DNA of 64,000 nt from Leeia oryzae DSM 17879 (GTDB taxonomy: Bacteria > Pseudomonadota > Gammaproteobacteria > Burkholderiales > Leeiaceae): assembly GCF_000376945.1 (NCBI RefSeq), contig NZ_AQXU01000018.1, positions 1 to 64,000 of the forward strand, read 5' to 3'. The position numbers and the translations under genes were made by a program. Shown here piece after piece: positions 50,812-61,351 of this stretch (position 1 is its first letter; each line of letters begins with the position of its first letter). The notes under the pieces were generated by a model that saw nothing but the letters and a program-made list of their open reading frames with translations, was not told where the DNA came from and searched no databases.

Positions 50812-51303
50812 ATGACTTATGCAAGCCCTGCCTTTGAGCAGAAAATCATCGCGCCGGAAGCACTGGAAGCCGCAGTCCAACGACTGGCACGCCCACTCGT
50901 GTTTACCAACGGTTGCTTTGACATTTTGCACCGCGGTCATGTGACCTATCTGGCACAAGCTCGCGCACTCGGCGCCAGTCTGGTGGTGGCCCTCAACAGC
51001 GATGCCTCGGTCAAGCGTCTTGGCAAAGGGGAAGATCGACCGATCAATCCGCTTGCCAATCGCCTGGCTGTCATGGCCTCACTGGAAAGCGTATCGCTGG
51101 TGACCTGGTTTGACGAAGACACGCCGATCGAGCGGATATTGCAGGTGAAGCCGGACATGCTGGTCAAAGGGGGCGACTGGACGCCGGATAATATCGTCGG
51201 TGCGCCCGAGGTTCGTGGCTGGGGTGGTACGGTTCATAGCATTCCGTTTTTGTTTGACACCTCCACGACCGCGACACTCGCAAAAATCCGGCAACTGGGG
51301 TAG
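50812..51303 (+). CDS. rfaE2: D-glycero-beta-D-manno-heptose 1-phosphate adenylyltransferase
   Basis: A 163-residue nucleotidyltransferase equal to the C-terminal half of HldE. The signature GCFDILHRGH is at residues 34-43 (HxGH motif). LVVALNSDASVKRLGKG and ADMLVKGGDWTPD-type blocks complete the fold. It makes ADP-D-glycero-D-manno-heptose, a precursor of the LPS inner core. The kinase half (rfaE1) is not in the window, as is normal where the two parts are separate genes. Transcription ends at the terminator at 51333-51371. Confidence 0.95.
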   Translation: MTYASPAFEQKIIAPEALEAAVQRLARPLVFTNGCFDILHRGHVTYLAQARALGASLVVALNSDASVKRLGKGEDRPINPLANRLAVMASLESVSLVTWFDEDTPIERILQVKPDMLVKGGDWTPDNIVGAPEVRGWGGTVHSIPFLFDTSTTATLAKIRQLG

Positions 51304-51332
51304 CGCCACCCAGCCTGGGTAGTCCACCATAC

Positions 51333-51371
51333 AAAAAGCGCAACATGATCAGGTATCGTGTTGCGCTTTTT
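51333..51371. terminator. Bidirectional terminator between rfaE2 and lptM
   Basis: A perfect 13-bp stem (51333-51345 with 51359-51371) with A/T arms and a 13-base loop. Confidence 0.9.
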
Positions 51372-51397
51372 TATATCGGCAAATGGGTTAGTTCGTA

Positions 51398-51511
51398 TTA
51401 TGGCTGTGCCGGCGCAGGTGTACCGGCTTTGGGCAGATACAGCGGGCCTTTTGCACCACAGGCGCTGAGGCAAAGTAAAATTGTGATAATTAGCAGCAAT
51501 TGACGCAACAT
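51398..51511 (-). CDS. lptM: Small lipoprotein LptM (YifL-like)
   Basis: A 37-residue lipoprotein, too short for routine gene calling. A hydrophobic leader (LLLIITILLCLSAC) ends in a lipobox with modified Cys18, followed by GAKGPLYLPKAG, the family hallmark (CGxKGPLYLP). LptM helps LptD mature by promoting its disulfide rearrangement in the outer membrane, so it works with LptE encoded at 36 kb. It is divergent from cyaY, a neighbourhood often seen for this gene. The window lacks lysA, the other common neighbour. Confidence 0.9.
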   Translation of the reverse strand: MLRQLLLIITILLCLSACGAKGPLYLPKAGTPAPAQP

Positions 51512-51655
51512 GATCTTGACTTTGCAGGATGGGTAGACAATAGTCATTCATCTTAGCATAGCAAGTTGCAATCACCGAAGGTTTGCGCACAAACCTTGGA
51601 CTGGCTTGGCCTTGCGCCCGAAACAACGTTGACTTTACGCATAGAGAGCCCTATC

Positions 51656-51973
51656 TTGGAAGAATCTGCATTTCTGACCATCACCGACCGGATTTTCAAC
51701 CAGTTGATCATGCAGCTGGATGATGCAGATGCGGATCTGGAATGCCTTCTTTCAGGCAATGTACTCGAGATCGAATGCGACGATGGCAGCAAGATCATTG
51801 TGAACCGGCACACGCCGAACCAGGAACTTTGGATTGCAGCCAAAAGCGGAGGGTTTCACTTTCGGCTGGCAAACGAGCAATGGGTAGACACCCGGAGCGG
51901 AGAAAATTTTTATGCGGCATTGTCACGGGTCCTGAGCGAACAGACCGGCATGCCTTGCAGCGTACATGCCTGA
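51656..51973 (+). CDS. cyaY: Frataxin homologue CyaY
   Basis: A 105-residue iron-binding protein that modulates Fe-S cluster assembly on IscS-IscU. The N-terminal helix (FLTITDRIFNQLIMQLDD) is followed by strands with GNVLEIECDDGSKIIVNR, then QELWIAAKSGGFHF and VDTRSGENFY, matching the bacterial frataxin pattern. I place the start at TTG (51656), where a GAGAG lies eight bases upstream; no ATG is available in the appropriate place. It is divergent from lptM. The expected acidic ridge on the N-terminal helix is present though not extreme. Confidence 0.93.
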   Translation: MEESAFLTITDRIFNQLIMQLDDADADLECLLSGNVLEIECDDGSKIIVNRHTPNQELWIAAKSGGFHFRLANEQWVDTRSGENFYAALSRVLSEQTGMPCSVHA

Positions 51974-52025
51974 GTTGAGTCATGCGCCCATGAAGTCAGT
52001 CACACTGGAATGCGCTGGATAAGTC

Positions 52026-53198
52026 ATGTTTTCTTTTTTCAAAAAAAAGACCGATACAGCTGAGCCCAAAATCGCCGAGGCCCAAGTTCATGTTGCCCGG
52101 CCCGCCGGCTATACACCGCCCCCGGAACCTGTACTGGAAGAGGTCATCACCGAATCCGAACTGGTCGCCGATACGGCCATGTCCTTATCCGAATCCATTG
52201 CACCAGCAGACGTCTCTGCCCTGGAAGAAGCTGCCATCCTGTTTGCCAATGAGCAGGATGACGCGGCAGCTGCCCTGCTGGAATCTCAGTTACAGCAAGA
52301 CCCGCAATCCGATATCGAATTATGGTTAATGCTGTTTGAGCTGTACCAGCTGCATCAAAACAAAGCCGCTTTTGAAGAGCTGGCTTTGCGGTTTGTCGTC
52401 CGGTTTGAACGCACGGGCCCGACATGGCGCTCCAACCACAAGAAAGTCAAGGCCGCACCTGATGTCGAAGGACAGCTGGCCTTGCCACCGCAGCTGGACC
52501 TTGCCCACACCACCATTGCCATACGCCAGCTCGAACAGTACCTGCAAAAATTTAGCAAGGTAGAGGTTGGCTGTGCCGCAGTCGCCACCCTGGAAGCTGA
52601 CGGTGCCAATCTGCTCTGCAAAGCGCTTCGGGATTTCCGCCTGCAGCACAAGCACCTGACCTTCAAGCAGGCAGAAAATCTGGACCAGCTCTTGGCAAGC
52701 CATATTGAAACCGGCCGGGCCAATGCAGATGACGCACCATTCTGGTTATTGCGGCTGGAATTTCTGCAGTGGCTAAACGATGAAACCTGCTTTGACAATG
52801 CAGCCGTCGATTATGCGGTGACGTTCGAGGTTTCGCCGCCTTCGTGGGAGCCGCCCAAGCCCGCTGCAGCCAAAACGCCAGCCGCCCTCCCGGCGGTGAC
52901 ACCGGCATCGGTCGTCACCGATGAAGACTTCTTCCCGCTCGAAGGCGCCTATACGGGTGCCCGTACAGACGAACTGGACCAGCTGCTTGCCTATGCAGAA
53001 GACAAAAGCAAGATCACGATCGCCTGCCTGAAGCTCGACCGGATGGATTTTGTGGCGGGCGGGCACTTGCTGAATCTGCTCATCCAGTTGCAGCAGCGAG
53101 GCAAAGAGGTGCATCTGCGCCACGTATCGCACCTGGTTGGCGGCCTGTTCCGCGTACTGGATATCCAGGCTTTCTGCAAAGTGCACTACCGCAAGTAA
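52026..53198 (+). CDS. TPR-type / STAS-domain protein preceding hslVU
   Basis: A 390-residue cytosolic protein. The N terminus is short, basic then acidic/Pro-rich. A helical repeat element follows at about 60-130 (LEEAAILFANEQDDAAAALL, then DPQSDIELWLMLFELYQLHQ), resembling the FimV C-terminal or tad-like repeat. The C-terminal third (about 290-390) looks like a STAS/NTP-binding-like domain: KITIACLKLDRMDFVAGGHL and GKEVHLRHVSHLVGGLFRVL. Proteins of this make-up precede hslVU in several betaproteobacteria. Function is unknown. It is separated from hslV by 106 bases. Confidence 0.78.
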   Translation: MFSFFKKKTDTAEPKIAEAQVHVARPAGYTPPPEPVLEEVITESELVADTAMSLSESIAPADVSALEEAAILFANEQDDAAAALLESQLQQDPQSDIELWLMLFELYQLHQNKAAFEELALRFVVRFERTGPTWRSNHKKVKAAPDVEGQLALPPQLDLAHTTIAIRQLEQYLQKFSKVEVGCAAVATLEADGANLLCKALRDFRLQHKHLTFKQAENLDQLLASHIETGRANADDAPFWLLRLEFLQWLNDETCFDNAAVDYAVTFEVSPPSWEPPKPAAAKTPAALPAVTPASVVTDEDFFPLEGAYTGARTDELDQLLAYAEDKSKITIACLKLDRMDFVAGGHLLNLLIQLQQRGKEVHLRHVSHLVGGLFRVLDIQAFCKVHYRK

Positions 53199-53304
53199 AC
53201 AGACACGCCTGCCTCCCACGCTGGCAGCATCGAATTACCATTGACCTCTTGAGTTCTTGAAAACTGCCCGCATCTAGCTTGGTATCACTACCGGGAAAGC
53301 ACAT

Positions 53305-53841
53305 ATGCAGCAATTTGACGGCACAACGATCCTTTCTGTCCGCCGCGGCAAGCAGGTCGCCTTGGGTGGCGACGGCCAGGTCACCCTGGGCAACATCGTT
53401 ATCAAATCTACCGCACGTAAAATCCGCCGCCTGTACCATGATGAAATTCTGGCTGGTTTTGCTGGCGGTACCGCAGATGCCTTTACCTTGTTCGAGCGTT
53501 TTGAAGGCAAACTGGAAAAGCATCAGGGCCATTTGCTGCGCGCAGCCGTAGAACTGGCCAAAGACTGGCGTACCGACCGCATGCTACGCCGCCTGGAAGC
53601 CATGCTGGCGGTTGCCAACCGGGACCATACCCTGATCATCACCGGTAATGGCGACGTGCTGGAACCGGAACAAGGCATTGCCGCCATTGGTTCTGGCGGC
53701 GCATTTGCCCAGTCCGCCGCCCGTGCCCTGTGGGAAAACACCGAGCTGAGCCCGGCCGAGATTGTCAAAAAGTCACTGACCATTGCCGGTGACATCTGCA
53801 TTTACACCAATCAGAACCACCTGATCGAAACCCTGGATTAA
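53305..53841 (+). CDS. hslV: ATP-dependent protease peptidase subunit HslV
   Basis: A 178-residue N-terminal-nucleophile peptidase. A six-residue propeptide (MQQFDG) precedes the catalytic Thr7, which becomes Thr1 after processing (TTILSVRRG). [17 protein letters not shown] and [14 protein letters not shown] are family blocks. HslV forms a two-ring dodecamer that is activated by HslU. The neighbour hslU begins 53 bases downstream, so the classic hslVU operon is intact. Confidence 0.97.
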   Translation: MQQFDGTTILSVRRGKQVALGGDGQVTLGNIVIKSTARKIRRLYHDEILAGFAGGTADAFTLFERFEGKLEKHQGHLLRAAVELAKDWRTDRMLRRLEAMLAVANRDHTLIITGNGDVLEPEQGIAAIGSGGAFAQSAARALWENTELSPAEIVKKSLTIAGDICIYTNQNHLIETLD

Positions 53842-53894
53842 CGGCAAGGTACTTTGCCATTGCCACGACCACTGACTGAATACGGAATATGCCC

Positions 53895-55226
53895 ATGAGC
53901 ATGACCCCCCAAGAAATTGTCCACGAACTGGATAAACACATCATCGGCCAGAATGCCGCCAAGAAAGCCGTGGCGATTGCCCTGAGAAACCGCTGGCGCA
54001 GGCAGCAGGTAGCGGACCCGTTGCGCCAGGAAATCACCCCAAAGAATATCCTGATGATCGGCCCGACCGGGGTGGGTAAAACAGAAATCGCCCGTCGCCT
54101 GGCCAAACTGGCCGATGCGCCGTTCATCAAGATCGAAGCCACCAAGTTTACGGAAGTGGGCTATGTCGGTCGTGACGTGGACAGTATCATCCGCGATCTG
54201 GCAGAAATGGCCATCAAGCAGACACGCGAACAGGAAGCGCACAAACAGCGTCATCATGCCGAAGACCGGGCTGAAGACCGGATTCTGGATGCCTTGTTGC
54301 CACCACGGCAAGTCGGCTTTGGCCTGGAAGAAGACAAACCGGAAGATAGCACCACCCGGCAGAAATTCCGCAAAATGTTCCGTGAAGGCGCTCTGGACGA
54401 CAAAGAGATCGAGATCGAGCTGGAAGCGCCGAAAATGACCGCGGAGATTTTTGCCCCACCCGGCATGGAAGACCTGACCAGCCAGATTCAGGGCATGTTC
54501 CAGAGCATGGGTACCGGCAAAAAGAAAAGCCAGAAGCTGTCCGTCAAGGAGGCTTTCAAGCTGCTGATTGACGAAGAAGCCGCCAAACTGGTCAACGATG
54601 ACGAGGTCAAGGCCAAGGCTCTGAAGAACGTCGAGCAGAACGGGATTGTGTTTCTGGACGAGATCGACAAGATTACCAGTCGCTCGGACGGACAGAACAG
54701 TGGCGAGGTCTCTCGTCAGGGGGTACAGCGCGACCTGCTGCCGCTGGTGGAAGGCACGACCATTTCCACCAAATACGGCATGATCAAGACCGACCATATC
54801 CTGTTCATTGCCAGCGGCGCGTTCCATCTGGCCAAACCGTCAGACCTGATCCCCGAATTGCAGGGGCGGTTCCCGATTCGTGTGGAGCTGGAGTCCTTGT
54901 CGGTCAAAGACTTTGAAAGCATCCTGACCAGCACCGATGCTTGCCTGACCAAACAATACCAGGCCCTGCTGGCCACGGAAGGCGTCACACTGGACTTCAC
55001 ACCGGACGCCATCCATCGCCTGGCCGAAATTGCCTGGTCGGTGAACGAAAAGACCGAGAATATTGGCGCACGCCGTTTGCATACCGTGCTGGAACGGTTG
55101 CTGGAAGAAATCAGTTTCCAGTGCGCCAATGAGACCAATAAAGTGATCACCCTGGATGCGGCCGCTGTAGATGCGCAACTGGGCGAACTGGCCGAGAACG
55201 AAGACCTCGCCAGATACGTGTTATAA
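53895..55226 (+). CDS. hslU: ATP-dependent protease ATPase subunit HslU
   Basis: A 443-residue AAA+ unfoldase. Walker A is GPTGVGKT (residues 56-63) and Walker B is in [12 protein letters not shown]; the I domain runs from about 110 to 240, and the sensor region [21 protein letters not shown] is intact. The C-terminal tail that inserts into HslV (EDLARYVL) is present. I choose the second ATG (53895) because its ribosome site spacing is better and the length equals E. coli HslU. Ends before a hairpin at 55245-55273. Confidence 0.97.
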   Translation: MSMTPQEIVHELDKHIIGQNAAKKAVAIALRNRWRRQQVADPLRQEITPKNILMIGPTGVGKTEIARRLAKLADAPFIKIEATKFTEVGYVGRDVDSIIRDLAEMAIKQTREQEAHKQRHHAEDRAEDRILDALLPPRQVGFGLEEDKPEDSTTRQKFRKMFREGALDDKEIEIELEAPKMTAEIFAPPGMEDLTSQIQGMFQSMGTGKKKSQKLSVKEAFKLLIDEEAAKLVNDDEVKAKALKNVEQNGIVFLDEIDKITSRSDGQNSGEVSRQGVQRDLLPLVEGTTISTKYGMIKTDHILFIASGAFHLAKPSDLIPELQGRFPIRVELESLSVKDFESILTSTDACLTKQYQALLATEGVTLDFTPDAIHRLAEIAWSVNEKTENIGARRLHTVLERLLEEISFQCANETNKVITLDAAAVDAQLGELAENEDLARYVL

Positions 55227-55244
55227 ACCGTGATCTGCTGACCG

Positions 55245-55273
55245 TATCGGGCCCGCCAAGTGCGGGCCCGATA
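55245..55273 (+). terminator. Hairpin downstream of hslU
   Basis: A perfect 12-bp GC-rich stem (55245-55256 with 55262-55273) with a 5-base loop. It is not followed by a long T-run, but the strength of the stem and its position just after the stop support a terminator. Confidence 0.6.
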
Positions 55274-55365
55274 CATTTGCAGACGCATAACCATACCCTG
55301 CACAGGGTTAATAATGCATCTCATTCAGCATTGGCTGAAGAAAATGCCATCACAAGGAGTGATAC

Positions 55366-55866
55366 ATGATTGCCATTGGACAAACCCTGCCTGCAGGTCA
55401 AGTAACGGAATATGTCGAGGTTGAAGGTAACGGTTGCAGCATCGGGCCGAACACGTTTGAGGTTGCGGACCTGGTCAAGGACAAGACCATTGTGATTTTT
55501 GGTCTGCCGGGTGCGTTTACGCCAACTTGCTCGGCCAAGCATTTGCCGGGTTATGTGGCCCAGATTGATGCATTCCGTGCCAAGGGTGTGGATGAAGTCT
55601 GGTGCTTTGCCGCCAATGATGCCTTCGTGATGCATGCCTGGGGTGTTCAGCAAGGGGCCAGTGGCAAAGTGCGCATGATCGCCGATGGCAGCGCTACCTA
55701 CACCAAGGCACTGGGTCTGGAACTGGATCTGGTAGCACGTGGCATGGGCATGCGTTGCCAGCGCTTTGCCATGGTTGTGAAAAACGGCGTCGTGACAGCG
55801 CTGAATGTGGAAGCTGCTGGCAAATTCGAAGTCAGTAGCGCAGAAGCTGTGTTGGCCGCACTGTAA
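55366..55866 (+). CDS. Peroxiredoxin (Prx5-type)
   Basis: A 166-residue thiol peroxidase. The peroxidatic Cys is C55 in LPGAFTPTCSAKHLPGY; the conserved Arg expected for the active site is in GMGMRCQRFAM. Reducing partner (thioredoxin or glutaredoxin) is not obvious; there is no fused glutaredoxin domain, unlike some Prx5 proteins. It is a monocistronic unit with a strong terminator 25 bases after the stop. The upstream 140 bases hold only the hslU hairpin. Confidence 0.93.
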   Translation: MIAIGQTLPAGQVTEYVEVEGNGCSIGPNTFEVADLVKDKTIVIFGLPGAFTPTCSAKHLPGYVAQIDAFRAKGVDEVWCFAANDAFVMHAWGVQQGASGKVRMIADGSATYTKALGLELDLVARGMGMRCQRFAMVVKNGVVTALNVEAAGKFEVSSAEAVLAAL

Positions 55867-55890
55867 GCTGCCGGCTTGGTAGCGCATCAC

Positions 55891-55922
55891 AACAAAAAAC
55901 CCGCCGAAGCGGGTTTTTTGTT
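55891..55922. terminator. Bidirectional terminator between peroxiredoxin and gatB
   Basis: A perfect 14-bp stem (55891-55904 with 55909-55922) with a CGAA tetraloop and A/T arms on both sides. Confidence 0.93.
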
Positions 55923-55948
55923 GTCTCTTATTGTCTTTACATGCCGGT

Positions 55949-57382
55949 TCAGGCATCCAGCTTCTGCTTGAGCAAGGCGTTGACCTGTGCCGGGTTGGCT
56001 TTGCCTTTGGAGGCTTTCATGCACTGACCGACAAGCGCATTAAAGGCCTTTTCCTTGCCGGCCTTGTATTCCGCTACCATGGCAGCATTATTGGCCAGCA
56101 CGTCTTCAATCACCGCCTCGATGGCACCCGTATCCGTGATCTGCTTCAGCCCCTTGGCATCAATAATGGCATCCGCCTCACCTTCGCCCGCCCACATCGC
56201 CGCAAATACATCTTTGGCAATCTTGCTGGAAATGGTGTTATCACTGATGCGCTTGAGCAGGCCGGCCAGTTGCTGCGGTGTGACCGGGCTGGCGTCGATA
56301 CTCTTTTCTTCACGGTTCAGCTGAGCCATCACCTCGCCCAGTACCCAGTTGGCCACCAGCTTGCCTTCGCCGCCCAGTGTCTTGACCGCGGTTTCAAAGA
56401 AGGATGCCACAGCCTTGTTGCCGGATAACTGGCTGGCGTCTGCCAACGGCAAGGCATAGTCTGCCATGAAGCGGGTTTTCAGCGCCTGCGGCAATTCTGG
56501 CAATCCCGCCTGAACGCGTTCGATCCAGGCCTCGCTCACTTGCAGCGGCAACAGGTCCGGGTCCGGGAAATACCGGTAATCGTGTGCGTCTTCCTTGCTG
56601 CGCATGGAGCGGGTTTCGTCCCGATCCGGGTCGTACAGACGGGTTTCCTGCACCACCTTACCCCCATCCTCGATCAGTTCGATCTGGCGGCGGACTTCAA
56701 AATCAATGGCTTTTTCCAGAAACTTGAACGAGTTGACGTTTTTGACTTCGCAACGCGTCCCCAGTTTGGTTTCGCCTTTCGGGCGCACAGACACGTTGGC
56801 ATCCATGCGGAAACTGCCTTCCTGCATATTGCCGTCACACATGTCGAGCCAAGTCACCAGCGAATGCAATGCCTTGCCATAGGCCGATGCTTCTGCACTG
56901 GAGCGCATAACCGGCTCGGACACAATCTCCAGCAATGGCGTGCCAGCACGGTTCAAGTCGATACCAGACATGCCATGGAAGTCTTCATGCAGCGACTTGC
57001 CGGCATCCTCTTCCAGATGGGCACGGGTCAGTTCAACAACCTTTTCCTGATCACCAACCTGAATGGCTAGCGTCCCGCCTTCCACAATCGGCAGTTCAAA
57101 CTGGCTGATCTGGTAACCTTTGGGCAGATCCGGATAGAAGTAGTTTTTGCGGGCAAAGATGGAGGTGCGATTCACCTTGGCCCCAATGGCCAGACCAAAG
57201 CGGATGGCTTTTTCGACCGCCTCACGGTTCAGTACCGGCAGCACGCCCGGCAAGGCAATATCAAACGCATTGGCCTGCGCGTTGGGCGCGGCGCCAAACG
57301 CCGTTGAACTACCGCTGAAAATCTTGGATTTGGTATTGAGCTGCACGTGGACTTCAAGCCCGATCACAACTTCCCATTGCAT
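55949..57382 (-). CDS. gatB: Aspartyl/glutamyl-tRNA amidotransferase subunit B
   Basis: A 477-residue kinase/tRNA-binding subunit of GatCAB. It starts at the ATG at 57382 (AAGGG upstream), after a short leader frame. Blocks include [19 protein letters not shown] (a signature), [33 protein letters not shown] and [10 protein letters not shown]. The C-terminal Yqey-like domain (VNALLKQKL at the end) contacts tRNA. With GatA and GatC it converts Asp-tRNAAsn and/or Glu-tRNAGln to Asn/Gln-tRNA. In this operon a GNAT gene is inserted between gatA and gatB, 39 bases upstream. Confidence 0.97.
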   Translation of the reverse strand: MQWEVVIGLEVHVQLNTKSKIFSGSSTAFGAAPNAQANAFDIALPGVLPVLNREAVEKAIRFGLAIGAKVNRTSIFARKNYFYPDLPKGYQISQFELPIVEGGTLAIQVGDQEKVVELTRAHLEEDAGKSLHEDFHGMSGIDLNRAGTPLLEIVSEPVMRSSAEASAYGKALHSLVTWLDMCDGNMQEGSFRMDANVSVRPKGETKLGTRCEVKNVNSFKFLEKAIDFEVRRQIELIEDGGKVVQETRLYDPDRDETRSMRSKEDAHDYRYFPDPDLLPLQVSEAWIERVQAGLPELPQALKTRFMADYALPLADASQLSGNKAVASFFETAVKTLGGEGKLVANWVLGEVMAQLNREEKSIDASPVTPQQLAGLLKRISDNTISSKIAKDVFAAMWAGEGEADAIIDAKGLKQITDTGAIEAVIEDVLANNAAMVAEYKAGKEKAFNALVGQCMKASKGKANPAQVNALLKQKLDA

Positions 57383-57421
57383 GGTAAAACCCTTCTCATA
57401 CCGGATGCCTGCGGGCATCCA

Positions 57422-58195
57422 TCAATTCATCTCATTGCTGCCATCACGCCCGGTCCCTTGCATATCCTTGACCCGGTAGTGGTAGCCATACACTTTTTCA
57501 AATCCGGACTTGTGATACAAGCCGATTGCTGCCGCATTTTTGTCGAACACCTGCAACCAGGCCCGCTGACAACCCTGCCGCACGCCATATTGCATCAGTG
57601 CCTGCACGATCTGCTCACCCAGCCCCTGACGGCGATGCTCCGGATGCGTCACGATATCGCACAATCCGAGCCAGTTGCCTTGCACGATACCCAGCCCCAG
57701 CGCAACCACCTGATCTTGCCGGGTGATCATGGCGCCGATATGCGGTGGCATGGCTTGCAGCAACCGGGCGAAAGGCCCGTAATGTGCCTCAGGCATGCCA
57801 GATAGCACCCTGTAAGCACGCTGCCAGATATCATCCGCAGTCATCAACCGGACACCTCCCGGCAGAGCAGACCCCAGATCTGTCAGCGCTGCCGTCATGA
57901 CCCAGCTCGGGTCCAGCAGACGATAGCCCCGGCGCATAAGCACTTGCGTGAATCCCGGAGGCACGTCATCGGTCAGTTTCAGCTGTGCCGGTAGGGCAAT
58001 CGCGGCGTACTGGTGTTCAACCCAGTCCAGTAACGGCGCCACCGGCAAGCCGGTGTATTGCGTAACCCATGTCGAATTGGCGCGCTTGGTATAGCCCCCG
58101 TTGCTGCGCCATACCCAGCCCGACTTGTTCACCTGCTGCGCGGCAGGCCAGGCCTGCAAGGCCAGCTGTTCCAGTTCATCCTGCAAACTGGTCAC
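57422..58195 (-). CDS. GNAT-family N-acetyltransferase
   Basis: A 257-residue protein with a C-terminal GNAT fold. The acetyl-CoA binding motif A is CDIVTHPEHRRQGLGEQIV, with the R-x2-G-x-G/A signature, followed by NAAAIGLYHKSGFEKVYGYHY (motif B). The N-terminal half is a divergent GNAT-like half, so it may be a two-domain member. The GTG start gives a 12-base gap to gatA upstream, and gatB follows after 39 bases, so it belongs to the gatCAB transcript. Substrate is unknown; a role in translation is possible from context only. Confidence 0.87.
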   Translation of the reverse strand: MTSLQDELEQLALQAWPAAQQVNKSGWVWRSNGGYTKRANSTWVTQYTGLPVAPLLDWVEHQYAAIALPAQLKLTDDVPPGFTQVLMRRGYRLLDPSWVMTAALTDLGSALPGGVRLMTADDIWQRAYRVLSGMPEAHYGPFARLLQAMPPHIGAMITRQDQVVALGLGIVQGNWLGLCDIVTHPEHRRQGLGEQIVQALMQYGVRQGCQRAWLQVFDKNAAAIGLYHKSGFEKVYGYHYRVKDMQGTGRDGSNEMN

Positions 58196-58207
58196 ACCGG
58201 CCCCCTG

Positions 58208-59659
58208 TTACAGTACTGGCGCTTGCTGATGCCAGTTGGTGACTTGCTGGTACTGGTGGGCCAGACCCAGCATTTTGGCTTCGCTAAAATAATTGCCAAC
58301 CACTTGCAAACCGATCGGACGTCCCGTACGAGTGAAGCCAGCCGGTACGCTCATGGCGGGCAAGCCGGCCAGGTTGGGCGACAAGGTATACACGTCTTCC
58401 AGATACATCTGCAGCGGGTCGCTGGCACGGCTACCCAGGTCAAACGCGGCCGTTGGTGCGGCGGGCCCCATGATCACGTCACAGACCTCGAATGCACGCT
58501 GAAAGTCTTCTGCAATCAGGCGGCGGACTTTCTGTGCTTTCAGGTAGTAGGCATCATAGTAACCGTGTGACAGCACATACGCTCCAGTCAGAATCCGGCG
58601 TTTGACTTCTTCGCCAAACCCTTCGCTGCGGCTCTTCTCGTACATGTCGTTCAGGTCGGTATATTCTGCAGCACGATGCCCGTAACGTACGCCATCAAAG
58701 CGGCTCAGGTTACTGGAGGCTTCCGCTGGTGCCAGAATGTAATAGGTCGGGATCGCCATGCGGGTACGTGGCAGTGAGACATCCACGACTGTTGCGCCCA
58801 GCTTTTTGTATTCCTCGACCGCGGCCAGCACAGCAGCGGCCACTTCGCCATCCAGCCCCTCGGCGAAATATTCTTTCGGCAGGCCGATGCGCAACCCGGC
58901 CAGTGGCGTGTCCAGCTCGCGGGTATAGTCTTCCGGCGCACGCTCCAGACTGGTGGAGTCCAGCTCGTCAAAACCGGCCATCACGTTCAGTAGCAAGGCA
59001 CAGTCTTCGGCCGTCTGGGCCATCGGGCCACCCTGATCAAAACTGGAGGCATAAGCCACCATGCCGTAGCGTGACACGATGCCATAGGTTGGCTTGATAC
59101 CGGTAATGCCGCAGAAACTGGCCGGCTGACGAATGGAACCACCCGTATCCGTGCCGGTTGCGGCCGGCACCATGCGTGCAGCCACTGCGGCGGCAGAGCC
59201 ACCCGATGAACCACCCGGCACAGCCAGGCGATCCCATGGATTTTTCACCACCCCATAGGCGCTGTTCTCGTTAGACGAGCCCATGGCGAACTCGTCGCAA
59301 TTGAGCTTGCCCAGGTTGACGAGGCCGGCCGTCTTGCATCGGGCCACCACGGTAGCATCGTAAGGCGATACAAAGTTGCTGAGGATTTTGGAACCACAGG
59401 TCGAGCGCCAGCCTTCGGCCACAAAGATGTCTTTGTGCGCCAGCGGAACGCCTGTGAGCAATCCGGCCTGCCCCTGGGCACGACGCGCATCTGCCGCACG
59501 TGCCTCGTTCAGTGACTTGTCTGCATCAATGGTAATAAATGCGTTCAAATCCGGATTCAGGGCGTTAATGCGAGTAAGATAGTCTTGTGCCAGTTCTTCA
59601 CTACTGGCCGCTTTGCTGGCAAGTGCTTCCGCCAGCTGTTTTAGAGTTGCGTTTTGCAT
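58208..59659 (-). CDS. gatA: Aspartyl/glutamyl-tRNA amidotransferase subunit A
   Basis: A 483-residue amidase-signature enzyme that releases ammonia from glutamine for GatB. The Ser-cis-Ser-Lys triad is K76 (PLAHKDIF), S151 and S175 ([15 protein letters not shown] and [11 protein letters not shown]). I start at the ATG at 59659 rather than an upstream TTG. gatC lies 24 bases upstream. The catalytic blocks appear intact. Confidence 0.97.
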   Translation of the reverse strand: MQNATLKQLAEALASKAASSEELAQDYLTRINALNPDLNAFITIDADKSLNEARAADARRAQGQAGLLTGVPLAHKDIFVAEGWRSTCGSKILSNFVSPYDATVVARCKTAGLVNLGKLNCDEFAMGSSNENSAYGVVKNPWDRLAVPGGSSGGSAAAVAARMVPAATGTDTGGSIRQPASFCGITGIKPTYGIVSRYGMVAYASSFDQGGPMAQTAEDCALLLNVMAGFDELDSTSLERAPEDYTRELDTPLAGLRIGLPKEYFAEGLDGEVAAAVLAAVEEYKKLGATVVDVSLPRTRMAIPTYYILAPAEASSNLSRFDGVRYGHRAAEYTDLNDMYEKSRSEGFGEEVKRRILTGAYVLSHGYYDAYYLKAQKVRRLIAEDFQRAFEVCDVIMGPAAPTAAFDLGSRASDPLQMYLEDVYTLSPNLAGLPAMSVPAGFTRTGRPIGLQVVGNYFSEAKMLGLAHQYQQVTNWHQQAPVL

Positions 59660-59683
59660 ATCACTGCTCAAACCGGTTGGGAG

Positions 59684-59971
59684 TTATTCAATGACCTTGG
59701 GCACCAGATACAGGCCTTTTTCAACCTGAGGTGCAACGGCTTGCAATGCATCACGACGATCCGTCTCGGTGACTTTGTCTTCCCGCAGGCGTAGCGCAAT
59801 GTCCTGAGCGTGCGACATTGGCAAAACGCCTTCCGTATCAATCGCTTGCAGTTCGTCCACCAGTGCAAACAGTCCGCTGAAATGGCTTTGCAGCTGGGTT
59901 GCTTCTTCTGGCGTCACACGCAACCGTGCCAGCCGCGCGATTTTTTGAATTTCATCTAGTGTTAATGACAT
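59684..59971 (-). CDS. gatC: Aspartyl/glutamyl-tRNA amidotransferase subunit C
   Basis: A 95-residue subunit that holds GatA and GatB together. LTLDEIQKIARLARLRVTPE and LREDKVTETDRRDALQ are typical. It is the first gene of the gatC-gatA-GNAT-gatB operon. A near-consensus promoter is found about 45 bases upstream. It is divergent from mreB, a common arrangement in betaproteobacteria. Confidence 0.95.
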   Translation of the reverse strand: MSLTLDEIQKIARLARLRVTPEEATQLQSHFSGLFALVDELQAIDTEGVLPMSHAQDIALRLREDKVTETDRRDALQAVAPQVEKGLYLVPKVIE

Positions 59972-60016
59972 AAAAATGTCCGCTTATCATGCTTAATTTG
60001 GGAACCTGAATAGGGT

Positions 60017-60045
60017 ATCATACTCTATTTGCTGTGCACTGCCGA
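60017..60045 (-). promoter_or_regulatory. Sigma-70 promoter of the gatCAB operon
   Basis: On the minus strand, TCGGCA (complement of 60040-60045) and TATGAT (complement of 60017-60022) are 17 bases apart, 45 bases before the gatC ATG. The 203-base gap shared with mreB holds no gene; I did not find an equally good mreB promoter. Confidence 0.6.
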
Positions 60046-60153
60046 AACGAAGGCGTGGTTTTGTTGTGAAAAATCACTCCGCGCCGCAGTGCCGAACCGT
60101 ATTTTACAAGACAGCGATGACTTGCTGTCCCTGTTTTTTTAAAGAATATTTAG

Positions 60154-61224
<1,071 letters not shown>

Positions 61225-61351
61225 GACATGCAAAAAGATTGACTGGCCGGGCGTTAAAACGCCCTGAACAAGCCAGTCTCAAGGGCGAGCCTGCGGGTTC
61301 GCCCTGTGTGTTTCAGTGTTTGCCAATTCATACTACCCGTTGCGCTGGACC

